Numbered from the stretch's first letter, positions 52,985 to 62,909 are shown. The stretch: 64,000 nt of DNA from Winogradskyella psychrotolerans RS-3 (GCF_000427335.1 NZ_ATMR01000124.1:152861-216860); one strand, 5' to 3'. A program made the numbers and translations. Notes: generated by a model from the sequence alone, not told the origin.

Positions 52985-54304
52985 ATGAAAAACTACTTAC
53001 TGGCTTTGGCTTCTTTGTTGTTTATTAGCCATCAGGCAATAGCACAAAAAGTTGAATTTGAGGAATTTGATTTAGACAACGGATTACACGTTATTATGCA
53101 CCAAGATAATACGGCACCAGTTGTTATTACATCTGTAATGTATGATGTAGGAGGAAAAGATGGAGATAGAGAACGTACAGGATTTGCACACTTTTTTGAG
53201 CACCTTTTATTTGAAGGTTCTGAAAATATTGGTCGTGGGGAATTCATGAAAATTATTCCTGCAAATGGAGGCACATTTAATGCTAATACATCTCAAGATA
53301 GAACGTATTATTATGAAATCTTTCCGTCTAATAAATTAGAGTTAGGGTTGTGGTTAGAGTCTGAGCGTATGTTACACCCTGTTATTGACCAGGTTGGTGT
53401 AGATACACAGAACGAAGTTGTAAAAGAGGAAAAACGTCAGAGTTACGATAACAGACCTTATGGAAGTCTATTAAAAACCATAGGTGAAAACCTTTTTGAA
53501 GTTCACCCTTACAAGGATGAAAATATTGGTAAATTAGAGCATTTAGATGCTGCTACTTTAGAAGAATTCAATGCTTACTTCGATAAATATTACGTGCCAA
53601 ACAATGCTGTATTAGTTGTAGCAGGTGATATTGATTATGCTAAGACTAAAAAATTAGTACAAGATTATTTTAGTGCTGTTAAAAAAGGTCCGGACGTAGT
53701 GCGTAATTTCCCAAAAGAAACACCAATTTCTACAACAAAAAAAGCAACGACTTTTGATAAGAATATTCAAATCCCAGCAATTATAGCGGCATACAGACTT
53801 CCTGGTCAGTCAACCAAAGATGCTTATGTGTTAGATATGATTTCTAGTTATTTAAGTGGTGGAAAGAGTTCTGTACTTTACAAAAAATTAATCGACGATC
53901 AAAAGCAAGCTTTAACAGTACAGGCGGTTAATATCGGTCAAGTAGATTATAACATTTTTGCTTTATTTGCTTTACCATTAGGTGAGGTTAGTTTAGATAC
54001 ATTATTGGCAGAGATCGATGAGGAAATTGTAAAACTTCAAGATGAATTAATTAGTGAACGTGATTATCAAAAACTTTTAAATCAATTTGAAAATAATTTC
54101 GTAAGCTCTAATTCTAGTGTAGCTGGTATTGCAGGGTCTTTAGCAACATACTACTTATTATATGGTGATGTAAATATCATTAACAATCAGTTAGAAACTT
54201 ATAGATCTATTACAAGAGAAGACATTCAGGCAGCGGCTAAGCAATATTTAAGCCCTAACCAACGTGTAGAAATTGAATATCTACCAAAAAAAGACGATCA
54301 ATAA
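52985..54304 (+). CDS. M16 family zinc peptidase, active subunit
   Basis: A 439-residue exported M16 (pitrilysin-family) peptidase with a signal peptide (MKNYLLALASLLFISHQAIAQ). The inverted zinc motif HxxEH is intact as HFFEHLLFEG (about 66-75), and the third ligand Glu lies in NEVVKEEKRQ about 75 residues later. The second half is the usual M16 repeat without a metal site. It probably works in the periplasm with the product of the next gene, which lacks HxxEH, in the manner of bacterial M16B heterodimers. The next gene starts 1 base after its stop codon. Confidence 0.94.
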   Translation: MKNYLLALASLLFISHQAIAQKVEFEEFDLDNGLHVIMHQDNTAPVVITSVMYDVGGKDGDRERTGFAHFFEHLLFEGSENIGRGEFMKIIPANGGTFNANTSQDRTYYYEIFPSNKLELGLWLESERMLHPVIDQVGVDTQNEVVKEEKRQSYDNRPYGSLLKTIGENLFEVHPYKDENIGKLEHLDAATLEEFNAYFDKYYVPNNAVLVVAGDIDYAKTKKLVQDYFSAVKKGPDVVRNFPKETPISTTKKATTFDKNIQIPAIIAAYRLPGQSTKDAYVLDMISSYLSGGKSSVLYKKLIDDQKQALTVQAVNIGQVDYNIFALFALPLGEVSLDTLLAEIDEEIVKLQDELISERDYQKLLNQFENNFVSSNSSVAGIAGSLATYYLLYGDVNIINNQLETYRSITREDIQAAAKQYLSPNQRVEIEYLPKKDDQ

Positions 54305-54305
54305 T

Positions 54306-56401
54306 ATGAAAACAGCAATTAACATGAACAATAAAATAGTAGCCTTTTTCGCATTATTTATAATGACTATTGGCGCCAGTGCACAAATAGATAGATCTCA
54401 GCCACCTGTGGCAGGTCCAGAACCAGAAATCTCAATTGATAAGCCAGAAGAATTTACATTAAAGAATGGTTTAAAGGTGCTTGTCGTAGAAAACCACAAA
54501 TTACCAAGAGTATCTTATTCTTTAAGAATTGATAATGCTCCTGTAGCTACAGGAAAAAAAGCGGGTATTGAAAGCTTAATTGGAAGTATGTTAGGTAATG
54601 GAACGACAACCATTTCTAAAGACGACTTTAACGAAGAAATAGATTTCTTAGGTGCAAATTTAAACTTTGGAATTAGTGGAGGTTTTGCAAGTTCATTAAC
54701 GAAATATTCTGATAGAATATTAGAATTAATGGCAGATGCAGCTATCAATCCATTATTAACAGAAGAAGAGTTTGATAAAGAAAAACTAAATTACTTGAAG
54801 GTTTAAAAGCAGATGCTAAAAGTGCAGATGCTATTTCTGGTAGAGTTGGTTCGGCTTTATCTTATGGAACAAATCACCCTTATGGAGAATTTGTAACTGA
54901 AGAGACTATCAAAAATGTAACTTTTGGTGATGCTGTTGCGTTCTATGAAAAGTACTTTAACCCAAATCATGCTTATTTAGTTGTGATTGGTGACGTAAAA
55001 TATAAAGACGTTAAAAAGCAAATTCAAAAATATTTTAAAAATTGGTCACAGTCTGTAGCTGTTAACAGTATAGTTCCAAAACCAAGCGCTAACGTACAAT
55101 ACACGCAAATTAACTTTGTTGATGTACCAGATGCTACACAATCTAATCTTTCTATTACAAATAATGTTAATTTAAAGATGAATGATGAAGATTATCATAT
55201 CGCTTTAATTACTAACAACATCTTAGGTGGTGGTGGTGAAGGTTATTTATTTAAAAATCTTAGAGAAGATAAAGGATATACATATGGTGCTTATTCTAGT
55301 TTAGGAACAGACAGATATGGTGCATCTCGTTTTAATGCAACTGCTAAAGTTAGAAATGCAGTAACTGATAGTGCTGTTATTGAAACTTTAAAAGAAATTA
55401 AAAGAATTAGAACAGAACCAGTTGATGCTCAGCTTTTAAAAGATGCTAAAGCAAAATATGTAGGTAACTTTGTAATGGCTTTAGAGCGTCCGCAAACTAT
55501 AGCAAATTATGCGTTAAATATTAAGTTAAACGATTTGCCTGAAGATTTTTACACTACTTATTTACAGAAAATAAATGATGTAACAGTAGAAGATATTCAA
55601 CGTGTTGCCAACAAATATTTTAAAGAAGATAACTTAAGAATTATTGTTGTAGGTAATGGTGCAGATGTTTTAGAGAATTTAGAAAAAACAGGAATTCCTA
55701 TTAAGTACTTTGATAAATATGCAAATGCAACTGAAAAGCCAGTATTTTCTAAGCCATTACCAGCAGGTTTAACTGCTGATGCTGTTGTCAATAATTATGT
55801 TACTTCAATTGGTGGTGAAGCGAATTTAAATAAGATTAATACAATTTTAGTGAATTCTGATGTAACTATTCAAGGAGCACCATTCAAGCCAAAAGCGACA
55901 ATTAAGCAAATGGCACCAAACAAATCTTATATGGAAATTGTTGTAGAAGGTATGGGTGCTGTAATGCAACAAAGTTTTAACGGTGAGAGTGGCTATATGG
56001 TTCAACAAGGTCAAAAAACTGTAATGGATGATAAAATGCTATCAGTTAAGAAAGCTGAAAAAGGATTGTTTCCAGAATTGTATATTGATGCTTCTAGCTT
56101 AGAATTGGAAAGTATTATGACCATTGATGGTACAGATGTTTATAAAGTTAAAGTAACAAATGGAGATGTTGCATCTTATAGATATTACGATACTAAAACT
56201 AACTATTTAGTAAGAACAGAAGAGACTGCAGAGATGGCAGGACAAACAATGACAACGATTACTGATTATTCTAATTATAAAGAAGTAAACGCTGTAATGT
56301 TACCTAACACTATGAAAATAGCAACAGGACCTCAAGTTTTATCTTTTGAGACTACAGAAGTTAAAATTAACGAAGGAGTATCAGATGCTGATTTTAACTA
56401 A
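54306..56401 (+). pseudogene. M16 family non-catalytic subunit with C-terminal extension, frameshifted
   Basis: Two frames together encode about 698 residues. The first (54306-54806) has a signal peptide (ending FIMTIGASAQ) and an M16 N-terminal domain in which the zinc motif is lost (GKKAGIESLIGSMLGNGT replaces HxxEH). Frame breaks in the A run at 54781-54785: one more A gives EEFDKEKTKLLEGLKADA and runs straight into the second frame, which continues to 56401. After the M16 repeat (to about residue 490) a further 200 residues follow (AVVNNYVTSIGGEANLNKI, MVQQGQKTVMDDKML), resembling a LolA-like lipoprotein-carrier fold. It would be the inactive partner of the upstream peptidase. A sequencing error is the simplest explanation for the break. 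Confidence 0.85.
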
Positions 56402-56422
56402 TCATATCTAAATATTAATATT

Positions 56423-56451
56423 AAAACCGAAGTGAAAGCTTCGGTTTTTTT
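56423..56451. terminator. Terminator after the M16 operon
   Basis: AAAACCGAAG (56423-56432) and CTTCGGTTTT (56439-56448) form a 10-bp stem with a 6-base loop and a T7 tail. It also lies at the end of the converging EamA gene. Confidence 0.88.
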
Positions 56452-56458
56452 ATGCGTA

Positions 56459-57371
56459 TTATTTTGGTTTAGACTGTGGTTTATGAGATAAATAGACACC
56501 AATCAAAATAAGTATTGAAGCTAAACCTTGTATATAACTTAAATTCTCTCCATCTAAAACGCCCCAAATTAAAGCGACAATAGGCATAATGTAAGTTACA
56601 GAAGATGCAAAAACGGGTGTGGACATTTGTACCAATTTAAAATATAATATTTTGGCGAGTGCAGTACCAAAAACAGATAGTATAGCAACATAAACTAAGG
56701 CGTGTAATAACTTTGGATTAGAAAGCGTTTCTACTGTAAAGAAGTCACTAACTAGTAATACAATTAGTGCCGGAATAACAATGAAGGCATAATTGCCAGC
56801 AGCAATAGCCAATGGTTTTACATCTTGTAAATAGCGTTTTATAATATTGACGTTTGCGGCATACATTACTGTCGATGCAATTACAAAGCCTGCATATAAA
56901 TAATTTTGATTGGGGTTTAATTCAGATCCTTTTAAAATTAAAATTGCCGTACCAATAAAGCCGATAATGACACCAAAAACTTGGCGCTTGGTTGATGTGA
57001 TTCTAAAAAACGGCAAAGCCTAATAAAATGGTGTTTAATGGCACTAAAGAATTTAATATTGATACTACAGCACTATCAATTTCTGTTTCTGCAATCGCAA
57101 AAAAGAATGCAGGAATAAATGAACCTAAAAGCCCAGAAATTAACAACCATTTCCATTTAGATTTTGGAATTGTTTTTAGTGTATTAAAGCCAAAAGCTAA
57201 AAGAAGTAGTCCTGTTATAATAGTTCTAAGTGCTCCAAGTTGGTAAGCTGTAAGTCCTAAAAGCGATTTCTTAATAAGTATAAATGAGCTTCCCCATATA
57301 ATGGATAGTATTATAAGGTATATCCATTTCAAATTAGGGCCTTTCGTACAAAAACGCTGTAATTGAGTCAT
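56459..57371 (-). pseudogene. EamA family (DMT) transporter, frameshifted
   Basis: Two overlapping frames make one ten-helix EamA permease of about 303 residues. The first (57371 down to 57003) contains LIILSIIWGSSFILIKKSLLG in part IIWGSSFILIKK, typical of the first repeat, and stops at ILLGFAVF. The second (to 56459) resumes RITSTKRQVFGVIIGFIGTAI and carries the second repeat. Frame is lost at an A6 run at 57005-57010 (T6 on the coding strand): one base fewer reads GFAVFRITSTKRQ without interruption. Start is the ATG at 57371; a TTG at 57404 is less likely. As the rest of the gene is intact and shows no other stop, an error or a very recent mutation is likely. Confidence 0.83.
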
Positions 57372-57444
57372 AAAATTCGTTAATTGTTTCGCAAGGAACG
57401 TCAATATTTGTTAGTTTTAACCAAAATATTAATACTTTAAATCA

Positions 57445-57960
57445 ATGAAGATATTTAAGACAATAAGTATAGTAGCAATTGTGGCTTTGGTTTTTACCTC
57501 TTGTAAAAATGAATCAGAACCAGAAGTAAAAACTGTAGATGTAGAAGTTGCTAAAAAAGACGTTGCTAAAACTCTAGATCCTAATGCAACGTATGCTAAA
57601 GTAGAGTTTGGAATAGACGGAATGACTTGTGCTATGGGTTGTGCTAAAACTATTGAAAGGAAGATGGCGAAAATGGAAGGTGTAAAATCTGCAAAAGTTG
57701 ATTTTGACACGCGTTTAGCTATGGTAGAGTATGATGAGGCTAAAGTAACGCCTAAATCTTTAGAAGAAGCCGTTGGTAAAGTGTCAGATACCTATAAGGT
57801 TAAAGATATGCATGCTGTAGATGATTTTGGTGCTGAGAAGAAAGTTTGTAAAGCAGACTGTAAAGAGGCCTGTTGTGCAAACAAAACAGAGGCTGAAAAA
57901 ATAGCTTGTAAAGCAGATTGTAAAAAAGAATGTTGTAGTAAAGAGAAAGTAGCTGAATAA
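57445..57960 (+). CDS. Heavy-metal-associated (HMA) domain lipoprotein with Cys-rich tail
   Basis: A 171-residue predicted lipoprotein (lipobox VFTSC, acylated Cys at residue 20). Residues about 50-120 form an HMA domain with the metal-binding loop GMTCAMGCAKTIE (59-71), where the usual GMTCxxC has an extra residue (C-A-M-G-C). The C-terminal tail (133-168) has two near-identical units, CKADCKEACC and CKADCKKECC, 20 residues apart, giving eight more cysteines. This suggests binding of copper, silver or another soft metal in the envelope. No transporter or regulator of metal is adjacent. A hairpin terminator follows. Confidence 0.9.
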   Translation: MKIFKTISIVAIVALVFTSCKNESEPEVKTVDVEVAKKDVAKTLDPNATYAKVEFGIDGMTCAMGCAKTIERKMAKMEGVKSAKVDFDTRLAMVEYDEAKVTPKSLEEAVGKVSDTYKVKDMHAVDDFGAEKKVCKADCKEACCANKTEAEKIACKADCKKECCSKEKVAE

Positions 57961-57983
57961 ATTCAGATAAAATAAAATAGTAT

Positions 57984-58015
57984 AAAAACGCTATCCGAAA
58001 GGGTGGCGTTTTTTT
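57984..58015 (+). terminator. Terminator after the HMA lipoprotein gene
   Basis: A 13-base stem with two G-U pairs, AAAAACGCTATCC and GGGTGGCGTTTTT, has a GAAA loop and a T7 tail. Its 3' edge overlaps the stop codon of the converging gene at 58014. Confidence 0.8.
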
Positions 58016-58385
58016 ATTGAACTTGAAGTAGTATAAAAGCTATTGCAAAGCATCCTAACGGGAAAAGCCACAATAAGTAAATAGAAGTATCACTGCGTTT
58101 AGATTTAGCATTAAGAATCGTTCGTTTCTTTCCGTTGTAACGCATCCAGTTTTTAGAAATTATAAAAAATGTGATTATTGAAAATAGTACCCAAAATTTT
58201 GTAGAAGACATTATAGCCATTTTCATTTGGCTAGCAAATGCCATAAGAAAAGCCGATAAAGCAAATATAACGGACAGCTCTAAAAACGTAATATAAAACA
58301 AGGCTATGTTTAGGCTTCGTTTACCTAATTTTTTTTTGTAATGGTTGAAAATTAAAATATAATAATTGTCAAAAAATGAAGTCAT
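58014..58385 (-). CDS. Small membrane protein of unknown function
   Basis: A 123-residue protein with three clear hydrophobic helices (about 28-50, 62-78 and 103-120: LELSVIFALSAFLMAFAS, FWVLFSIITFFIISK, IYLLWLFPLGCFAIAFILL). A basic loop (RYNGKKRTILNAKSKRSD) lies between the last two. I do not recognise the family. It has a normal ATG and composition like its neighbours, and stands alone between two terminators, so it is probably a real gene of its own. Confidence 0.65.
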   Translation of the reverse strand: MTSFFDNYYILIFNHYKKKLGKRSLNIALFYITFLELSVIFALSAFLMAFASQMKMAIMSSTKFWVLFSIITFFIISKNWMRYNGKKRTILNAKSKRSDTSIYLLWLFPLGCFAIAFILLQVQ

Positions 58386-58406
58386 ATAGATAGAGTTTAA
58401 AAAATA

Positions 58407-58435
58407 AAACCTGCAATGTTTATCATTGCAGGTTT
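58407..58435 (-). terminator. Terminator of the receptor-DUF5689 operon
   Basis: A 12-bp perfect inverted repeat, AAACCTGCAATG (58407-58418) and CATTGCAGGTTT (58424-58435), with a 5-base loop lies 22 bases after the minus-strand stop codon and has an A/T-rich tail on that strand. Confidence 0.8.
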
Positions 58436-58456
58436 GGTGAATATTATTTTATCGGT

Positions 58457-59914
58457 TTAGTTCGGACCTAAAACTCTATAATTATCAATTTCAAAAGTAC
58501 CATCAATAGTTCCTGTATTTGGAGACTCATTACCGCTATTATCACCACCAACGTATTTAAAAGCTACATAAGCTGTGCCTGAGTAATTGCTTAAATTAAT
58601 TAATCCAGAATCTACCCAATCTTGGTAAAATGTGTCATCAGAAACTATATTTCCCGGTAAGGAAGTCCATGTTGAGTTAGTTATTGTAGAAAGATTTCCA
58701 TCCCAATCAGTAGATATTAAAAGTTCTAATTCACTATCGTCATCAAAATTGTTTGAAGATTGGAAGTTAATAAACGTTAATTCTTGAGAATCTAAATCAA
58801 TAGATGGACTAATTAGCCAAGCAATATTAACTGGTACACCAGAGTTATAGGCTCCCATTGACGCAATTTTGTTTCCAGGTCCTGGATTACCACTATCAGT
58901 AGTCGTTAAAGCTCTCCAGTTATAAGTACCCTCTTCTGCATAGGCTGTCCAGCCATTTCCAGATACAGTGGCACCTGTTGACATTCCTTCAAAGTCCTCA
59001 GAAAAAAGGTTGCTGAAATCCGCAGGATCTAATAAAGAACATCTAGCACTATCCATATTTACATCATCAGTAGAGTTTAAAGCCAATATTAAGCTAGCTC
59101 CATCAAAAGTTTTACTAACAACAGCTGTAACAGATCCGTTTCCAATTGGTAAAGGCTCATTTTTAAAACTTGAAAAACTACTCGTTTCTAATATAAATTG
59201 TGGGTATGTAAAACCTCTACAATCTTGTAACGTTCTTTGTGTATCAAAAACTTCAATTGGGTCAAAATAATTTAAACCAATTTCATCATCTGCAAATTCT
59301 ACATTTTCGACTTTTACTAAAACACCTACATGGCTAGCGTTAATTGCAGTTAAACCTAAGTTTAAAGGAGTAAGTTCTTCAGTAACTGTAGATCTTAAAA
59401 CTTTTTGTCTAATTTGAATTTCATTTAAACTTGATACAGTAGTACCAAATTGATCAGTTTCAGTTCCTCCACCAATAGTAGTGACCCCGTTTCCAACACG
59501 TTCTTCACCAATGAATAAACCTTGAAGACTAATATAAACTTCTCTTCCTAAATTGAATTGGTTATAAGTATCAACTTGGTTTAAAATTACTTTTAAACCT
59601 GATGTTGGGTTCGTAGGACTATCTTGAATAAAAAATTCTTTAAAGAAGTTTCCTGTTTGATCAGATGAAGATACGTATCCTTTAACATAATCATTAGTAT
59701 CTACTGGTTCAATGAACTCTCCACCTTGGTACAATGCTTTAACCTCTGCAAATGTCAATTCATTTCCAGTCTCTAACAATGATGTAAGACTTTTATTTTC
59801 TTCGTCTCCTAAACTATTAGGAATAGTATAGTCATCATCTTGTACGCAAGATGTAATAGCTACAGAAGCTATTAAGACTAACATTAATTTTAAAGATTTA
59901 ATCGCTTTATTCAT
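58457..59914 (-). CDS. DUF5689 lipoprotein
   Basis: A 485-residue predicted lipoprotein. The start is placed at 59914 (MNKAIKSLKLMLVLIASVAITSC, acylated Cys at about residue 23); 16 more codons are open upstream but give no signal peptide. Residues about 50-270 match DUF5689, an OB-fold-like domain (FAEVKALYQGGEFIEP, GYVSSSDQTGNFFKEFFIQD, REVYISLQGLFIG). The C-terminal 190 residues resemble a choice-of-anchor/DUF5017-like beta-sandwich (FSEDFEGMSTGATVSGNGW, NIAWLISPSIDLDSQEL). It is co-transcribed with the TonB receptor upstream (77-base gap). OB folds and the nearby secreted EEP enzyme suggest nucleic acid as ligand, which is inference. Confidence 0.87.
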   Translation of the reverse strand: MNKAIKSLKLMLVLIASVAITSCVQDDDYTIPNSLGDEENKSLTSLLETGNELTFAEVKALYQGGEFIEPVDTNDYVKGYVSSSDQTGNFFKEFFIQDSPTNPTSGLKVILNQVDTYNQFNLGREVYISLQGLFIGEERVGNGVTTIGGGTETDQFGTTVSSLNEIQIRQKVLRSTVTEELTPLNLGLTAINASHVGVLVKVENVEFADDEIGLNYFDPIEVFDTQRTLQDCRGFTYPQFILETSSFSSFKNEPLPIGNGSVTAVVSKTFDGASLILALNSTDDVNMDSARCSLLDPADFSNLFSEDFEGMSTGATVSGNGWTAYAEEGTYNWRALTTTDSGNPGPGNKIASMGAYNSGVPVNIAWLISPSIDLDSQELTFINFQSSNNFDDDSELELLISTDWDGNLSTITNSTWTSLPGNIVSDDTFYQDWVDSGLINLSNYSGTAYVAFKYVGGDNSGNESPNTGTIDGTFEIDNYRVLGPN

Positions 59915-59991
59915 AACTTTTCTATTTATTATTATTGAATTTATGAAATTGAAACATTCCATAACTGTGATATAATTTATTAATTTTTCTT

Positions 59992-62772
59992 TTAGAATCT
60001 TACGTTTAAGTTAACAAAATAGTTAGCTCCACGTCCATACCAGTACTTAGAACCAAATCTAGGATTGCCATCAGCATTATCATCCCTAAGTTCTCTAAAG
60101 TTAGCATTTCTACCTTGCTCAAAACCACCTGTTTTGTAAACTTCATCTAGGATGTTACCAACACTAGCAAACAGACTAATATAATACTCATCAACTTTCC
60201 AAGATTTACCACCGACAAGGTTAATAACCATATAGTCGCTAATTTTCTCTTGTTTTAATAAGTCAGTAGCTAAATCTTCATCATAGTCATTTATTGGTAA
60301 CCCGTCTGAATCTAAATAGAAATTCTCTGTTCTTGTTAATGCATTAACATCTATATAAGCATTAGAGAAGAAGTTAGCTGTTGCGCCAAACCACCAGAAA
60401 TCTGGATCTCTATATTCAAAACCAATAGAAGCAGCTCTTTGAGGGCCTCCTGCAAGTTTATAATCTTTTAAATTCGCTTTACCATAATCAATAGAACCTG
60501 ATCCATCTGCTGTTTGAAAACTAGCAGACGTTAAGTATAAATTAGGGTTGTTATCGTAGGTGTATTGGCCAATAGAAGCAGCACCTTTTAATTTTATAGT
60601 TGGTGTTACTTGTGCTTCAATTCCTAATTCCATGCCTAAATGGCTTTTGTCTATACCTTGTAAAACTTCTTGTACAAATGCAGACGTATCGTTATCTGTA
60701 ATATCATTACCGCCACTTAAACCATCTGCATAATAAAAACCAACTTCGTTAGCGTCTTCTATTTTGGTATAGAATCCTGTAACTTTAGCATTAACGATTG
60801 GTGATCTAAATATGTAGCTTGCATCTAAAGATGTTACGATTTCTTCACTGATATTATTTACAACAGAATGATTTTCTCTAGAGTTAGAGTATGTGTTACG
60901 TAAATTTGGTGCTCTAGTAAGGTAGCCTCCATTAACATCAATTAAGTGTTTTCCTGTAATTTTATATGTGAATCCTGCTTTTGCACCAAGGCCTGTAAAA
61001 GAAAGTTCTTCTCCTTTTCCATAAGACTCTGGTCGTCCGTCAACTCCATCAAATCTACTATTTTCCCATAACCCTTCTCTTTGGTATGTTGTGCTAGTGA
61101 TGTTAGCAGAAGCATAGAAATCAAATTTGTTATACTTAAACTGTCCTTGTGCATAAGCTGAAATGACATCAGCATATAAGTTATAGTTATATCTGTATTT
61201 ATCTCCTTCTTGTACTATTCTATCTTCATTACGATTATCGTATTGGTACCCGTCAAAAGAATCTACATTTAATAAACCAACATCAGAACCTAATAAATCT
61301 AGAACTTCTCCAAAGTTTTCTGATTTTAAGTTTTTGTAGTTTACCGCTCCATTAATAACGATGTTCTCATTAATTTCAGATGTAAATATAGAATTAACCG
61401 TTAATTGTTTGTCATCAGCTCTGTCTTCATATAAAGCGTAAGCAGAAGTAATGTCACCAATATTATTAGTAACGTTAGCATCTATAATACGATGCCAATC
61501 TAACTGACCATCATTTATGAATTTTTGCTCTGCTAAATAAGCGCCAGCAAGATCATCTCTTTGTTCATGGTAGCTAGGTAGTAGTTGGTAATAAGCAGCA
61601 CTTGGGTTACCACCACCACTGTAATCTAATCTACTGTTTCCTAGTTTACCAAATTGGTAACCAACATTAGTGTTTAACCTTGTTTTAGAAGAAATATCCC
61701 AATAGTGATTTAACATAAAGATTGGCTCTTCAACTTCTTTAATACGAGAGTTACGTTGTTCACCATCTAAGCTTCCCCAATATTCATTGTATTTAATCCC
61801 TTTTAAGTCATAAATCTCTTGTGTATTTGGTGACGACTTCCCTCTTCTATTAGGTGTGTAAACTGAAGTAAAGTTAATACTATGTTTGTCGTTTATTTTC
61901 TTTTCTACAGAAGCAAAGAATGAATTAGAATCATATAATGTTCCATCCACAAAACCTTCTTCTCCCCAACGTCTTCCTAGCATAAGCGCATAAGACCAGC
62001 CTCCATCTAATAAACCAGATGCATAACTTGCCATTACACGGTTAGTATAACTTCTATTAGAAGATGAATAGGTAAAACGTCCACCTTTTCTGTACGAAGA
62101 CGCTCTAGTTATAATGTTTGATGTTCCTAAAACACCACCAAAATTGTAGTCAGAAGGAGTAAGACCAGTTGTTAAAACTTGGTTACGCATCATATCGTTT
62201 AATCCTCCCCAATTACTCCATTGTGGTCTCCCGTTGTAAAGTTTGTTCATTTCAATACCGTTCATTAAAACAGAACCGTTTTCAGAGTCTAAACCTCTTA
62301 CCTTAAAGAAAGAAGAACTAAACTCAAAAGCTGCTGTTCTTTGAAAAACATCTAATGAAGATGATAATAATCCAGATATATTATCTGCACCACTTGTATC
62401 ATCATTTAATTCATCGTCAGACAACGTAATAGTAAACATATCTTGTACATCTGTTACATCGATATCTAAAGACATATCCGTTATATCTACGGTTTGTCCT
62501 TCGTTTACAATAATAGGGTAACGTTTCGTAGCATAACCAGCTTTAGAAATTTTTAAGACTTGTTCGCCTAATGGCACATTGCTAGAAAAAATAAATTCAC
62601 CGAAACCGTTGGTCAAAGTCGATTGTTGGGTTTCTTCAATAGTAATTGTTACATCTGGAATTGGTTCAGAAGATGCGGCATCTTTTACACTACCTTTAAT
62701 AATGGTACTTTGTGCCATCATGGTAAAGGAAGTTAAAACTCCAAATAATAAAATAATTAAACTTTTTTTCAT
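59992..62772 (-). CDS. TonB-dependent receptor paired with DUF5689 lipoprotein
   Basis: A 926-residue outer-membrane receptor. A signal peptide (MKKSLIILLFGVLTSFTMMAQ) leads to a carboxypeptidase-regulatory-like domain (about 22-105), then a plug (about 130-240, with FKVRGLDSENGSVLMNGIEMN in part: FFKVRGLDSENGSVLMNG) and a 22-strand-type barrel ending in YFVNLNVRF. There is no classical TonB box that I can place with confidence and no SusD gene next to it. Together with the DUF5689 lipoprotein it forms a two-gene surface uptake unit, in place of a SusC/SusD pair. A divergent secreted EEP-family gene lies 137 bases upstream. Confidence 0.92.
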   Translation of the reverse strand: MKKSLIILLFGVLTSFTMMAQSTIIKGSVKDAASSEPIPDVTITIEETQQSTLTNGFGEFIFSSNVPLGEQVLKISKAGYATKRYPIIVNEGQTVDITDMSLDIDVTDVQDMFTITLSDDELNDDTSGADNISGLLSSSLDVFQRTAAFEFSSSFFKVRGLDSENGSVLMNGIEMNKLYNGRPQWSNWGGLNDMMRNQVLTTGLTPSDYNFGGVLGTSNIITRASSYRKGGRFTYSSSNRSYTNRVMASYASGLLDGGWSYALMLGRRWGEEGFVDGTLYDSNSFFASVEKKINDKHSINFTSVYTPNRRGKSSPNTQEIYDLKGIKYNEYWGSLDGEQRNSRIKEVEEPIFMLNHYWDISSKTRLNTNVGYQFGKLGNSRLDYSGGGNPSAAYYQLLPSYHEQRDDLAGAYLAEQKFINDGQLDWHRIIDANVTNNIGDITSAYALYEDRADDKQLTVNSIFTSEINENIVINGAVNYKNLKSENFGEVLDLLGSDVGLLNVDSFDGYQYDNRNEDRIVQEGDKYRYNYNLYADVISAYAQGQFKYNKFDFYASANITSTTYQREGLWENSRFDGVDGRPESYGKGEELSFTGLGAKAGFTYKITGKHLIDVNGGYLTRAPNLRNTYSNSRENHSVVNNISEEIVTSLDASYIFRSPIVNAKVTGFYTKIEDANEVGFYYADGLSGGNDITDNDTSAFVQEVLQGIDKSHLGMELGIEAQVTPTIKLKGAASIGQYTYDNNPNLYLTSASFQTADGSGSIDYGKANLKDYKLAGGPQRAASIGFEYRDPDFWWFGATANFFSNAYIDVNALTRTENFYLDSDGLPINDYDEDLATDLLKQEKISDYMVINLVGGKSWKVDEYYISLFASVGNILDEVYKTGGFEQGRNANFRELRDDNADGNPRFGSKYWYGRGANYFVNLNVRF

Positions 62773-62828
62773 ATCTAAATTTAAAGTTAATAATCTTGGT
62801 ACATTAAATAAAAGTTATTTAAGGCGTG

Positions 62829-62836
62829 CAAATTTA
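62829..62836 (-). promoter_or_regulatory. Possible -7 element of the receptor-DUF5689 operon
   Basis: Minus strand TAAATTTG fits TAnnTTTG, 56 bases upstream of the receptor start. It lies 21 bases from the divergent -7 candidate, so the two promoters would be back to back. Confidence 0.4.
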
Positions 62837-62856
62837 CATTATTTATAATAAATATC

Positions 62857-62864
62857 TACTTTTG
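62857..62864 (+). promoter_or_regulatory. Possible -7 element of the secreted EEP gene
   Basis: TACTTTTG fits TAnnTTTG, 45 bases before the start codon at 62910. No -33 TTG at normal spacing. Confidence 0.4.
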
Positions 62865-62909
62865 GCTCAAGATTTGTAAAGTAATTAATGTTAACATAAC
62901 ATGCGCTAA

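Noticed and set aside
4990..57010. Phase variation by slippage as the cause of the three frameshifts
   Set aside because: The A/T runs are only 5-6 bases, far shorter than known phase-variable tracts, and such runs are abundant in all genes of this AT-rich window.
57405..57444. AATATTTG as a -7 element for the HMA lipoprotein gene
   Set aside because: The first base of the TAnnTTTG consensus is wrong and no TTG is at the -33 position; the promoter of this gene remains unassigned.
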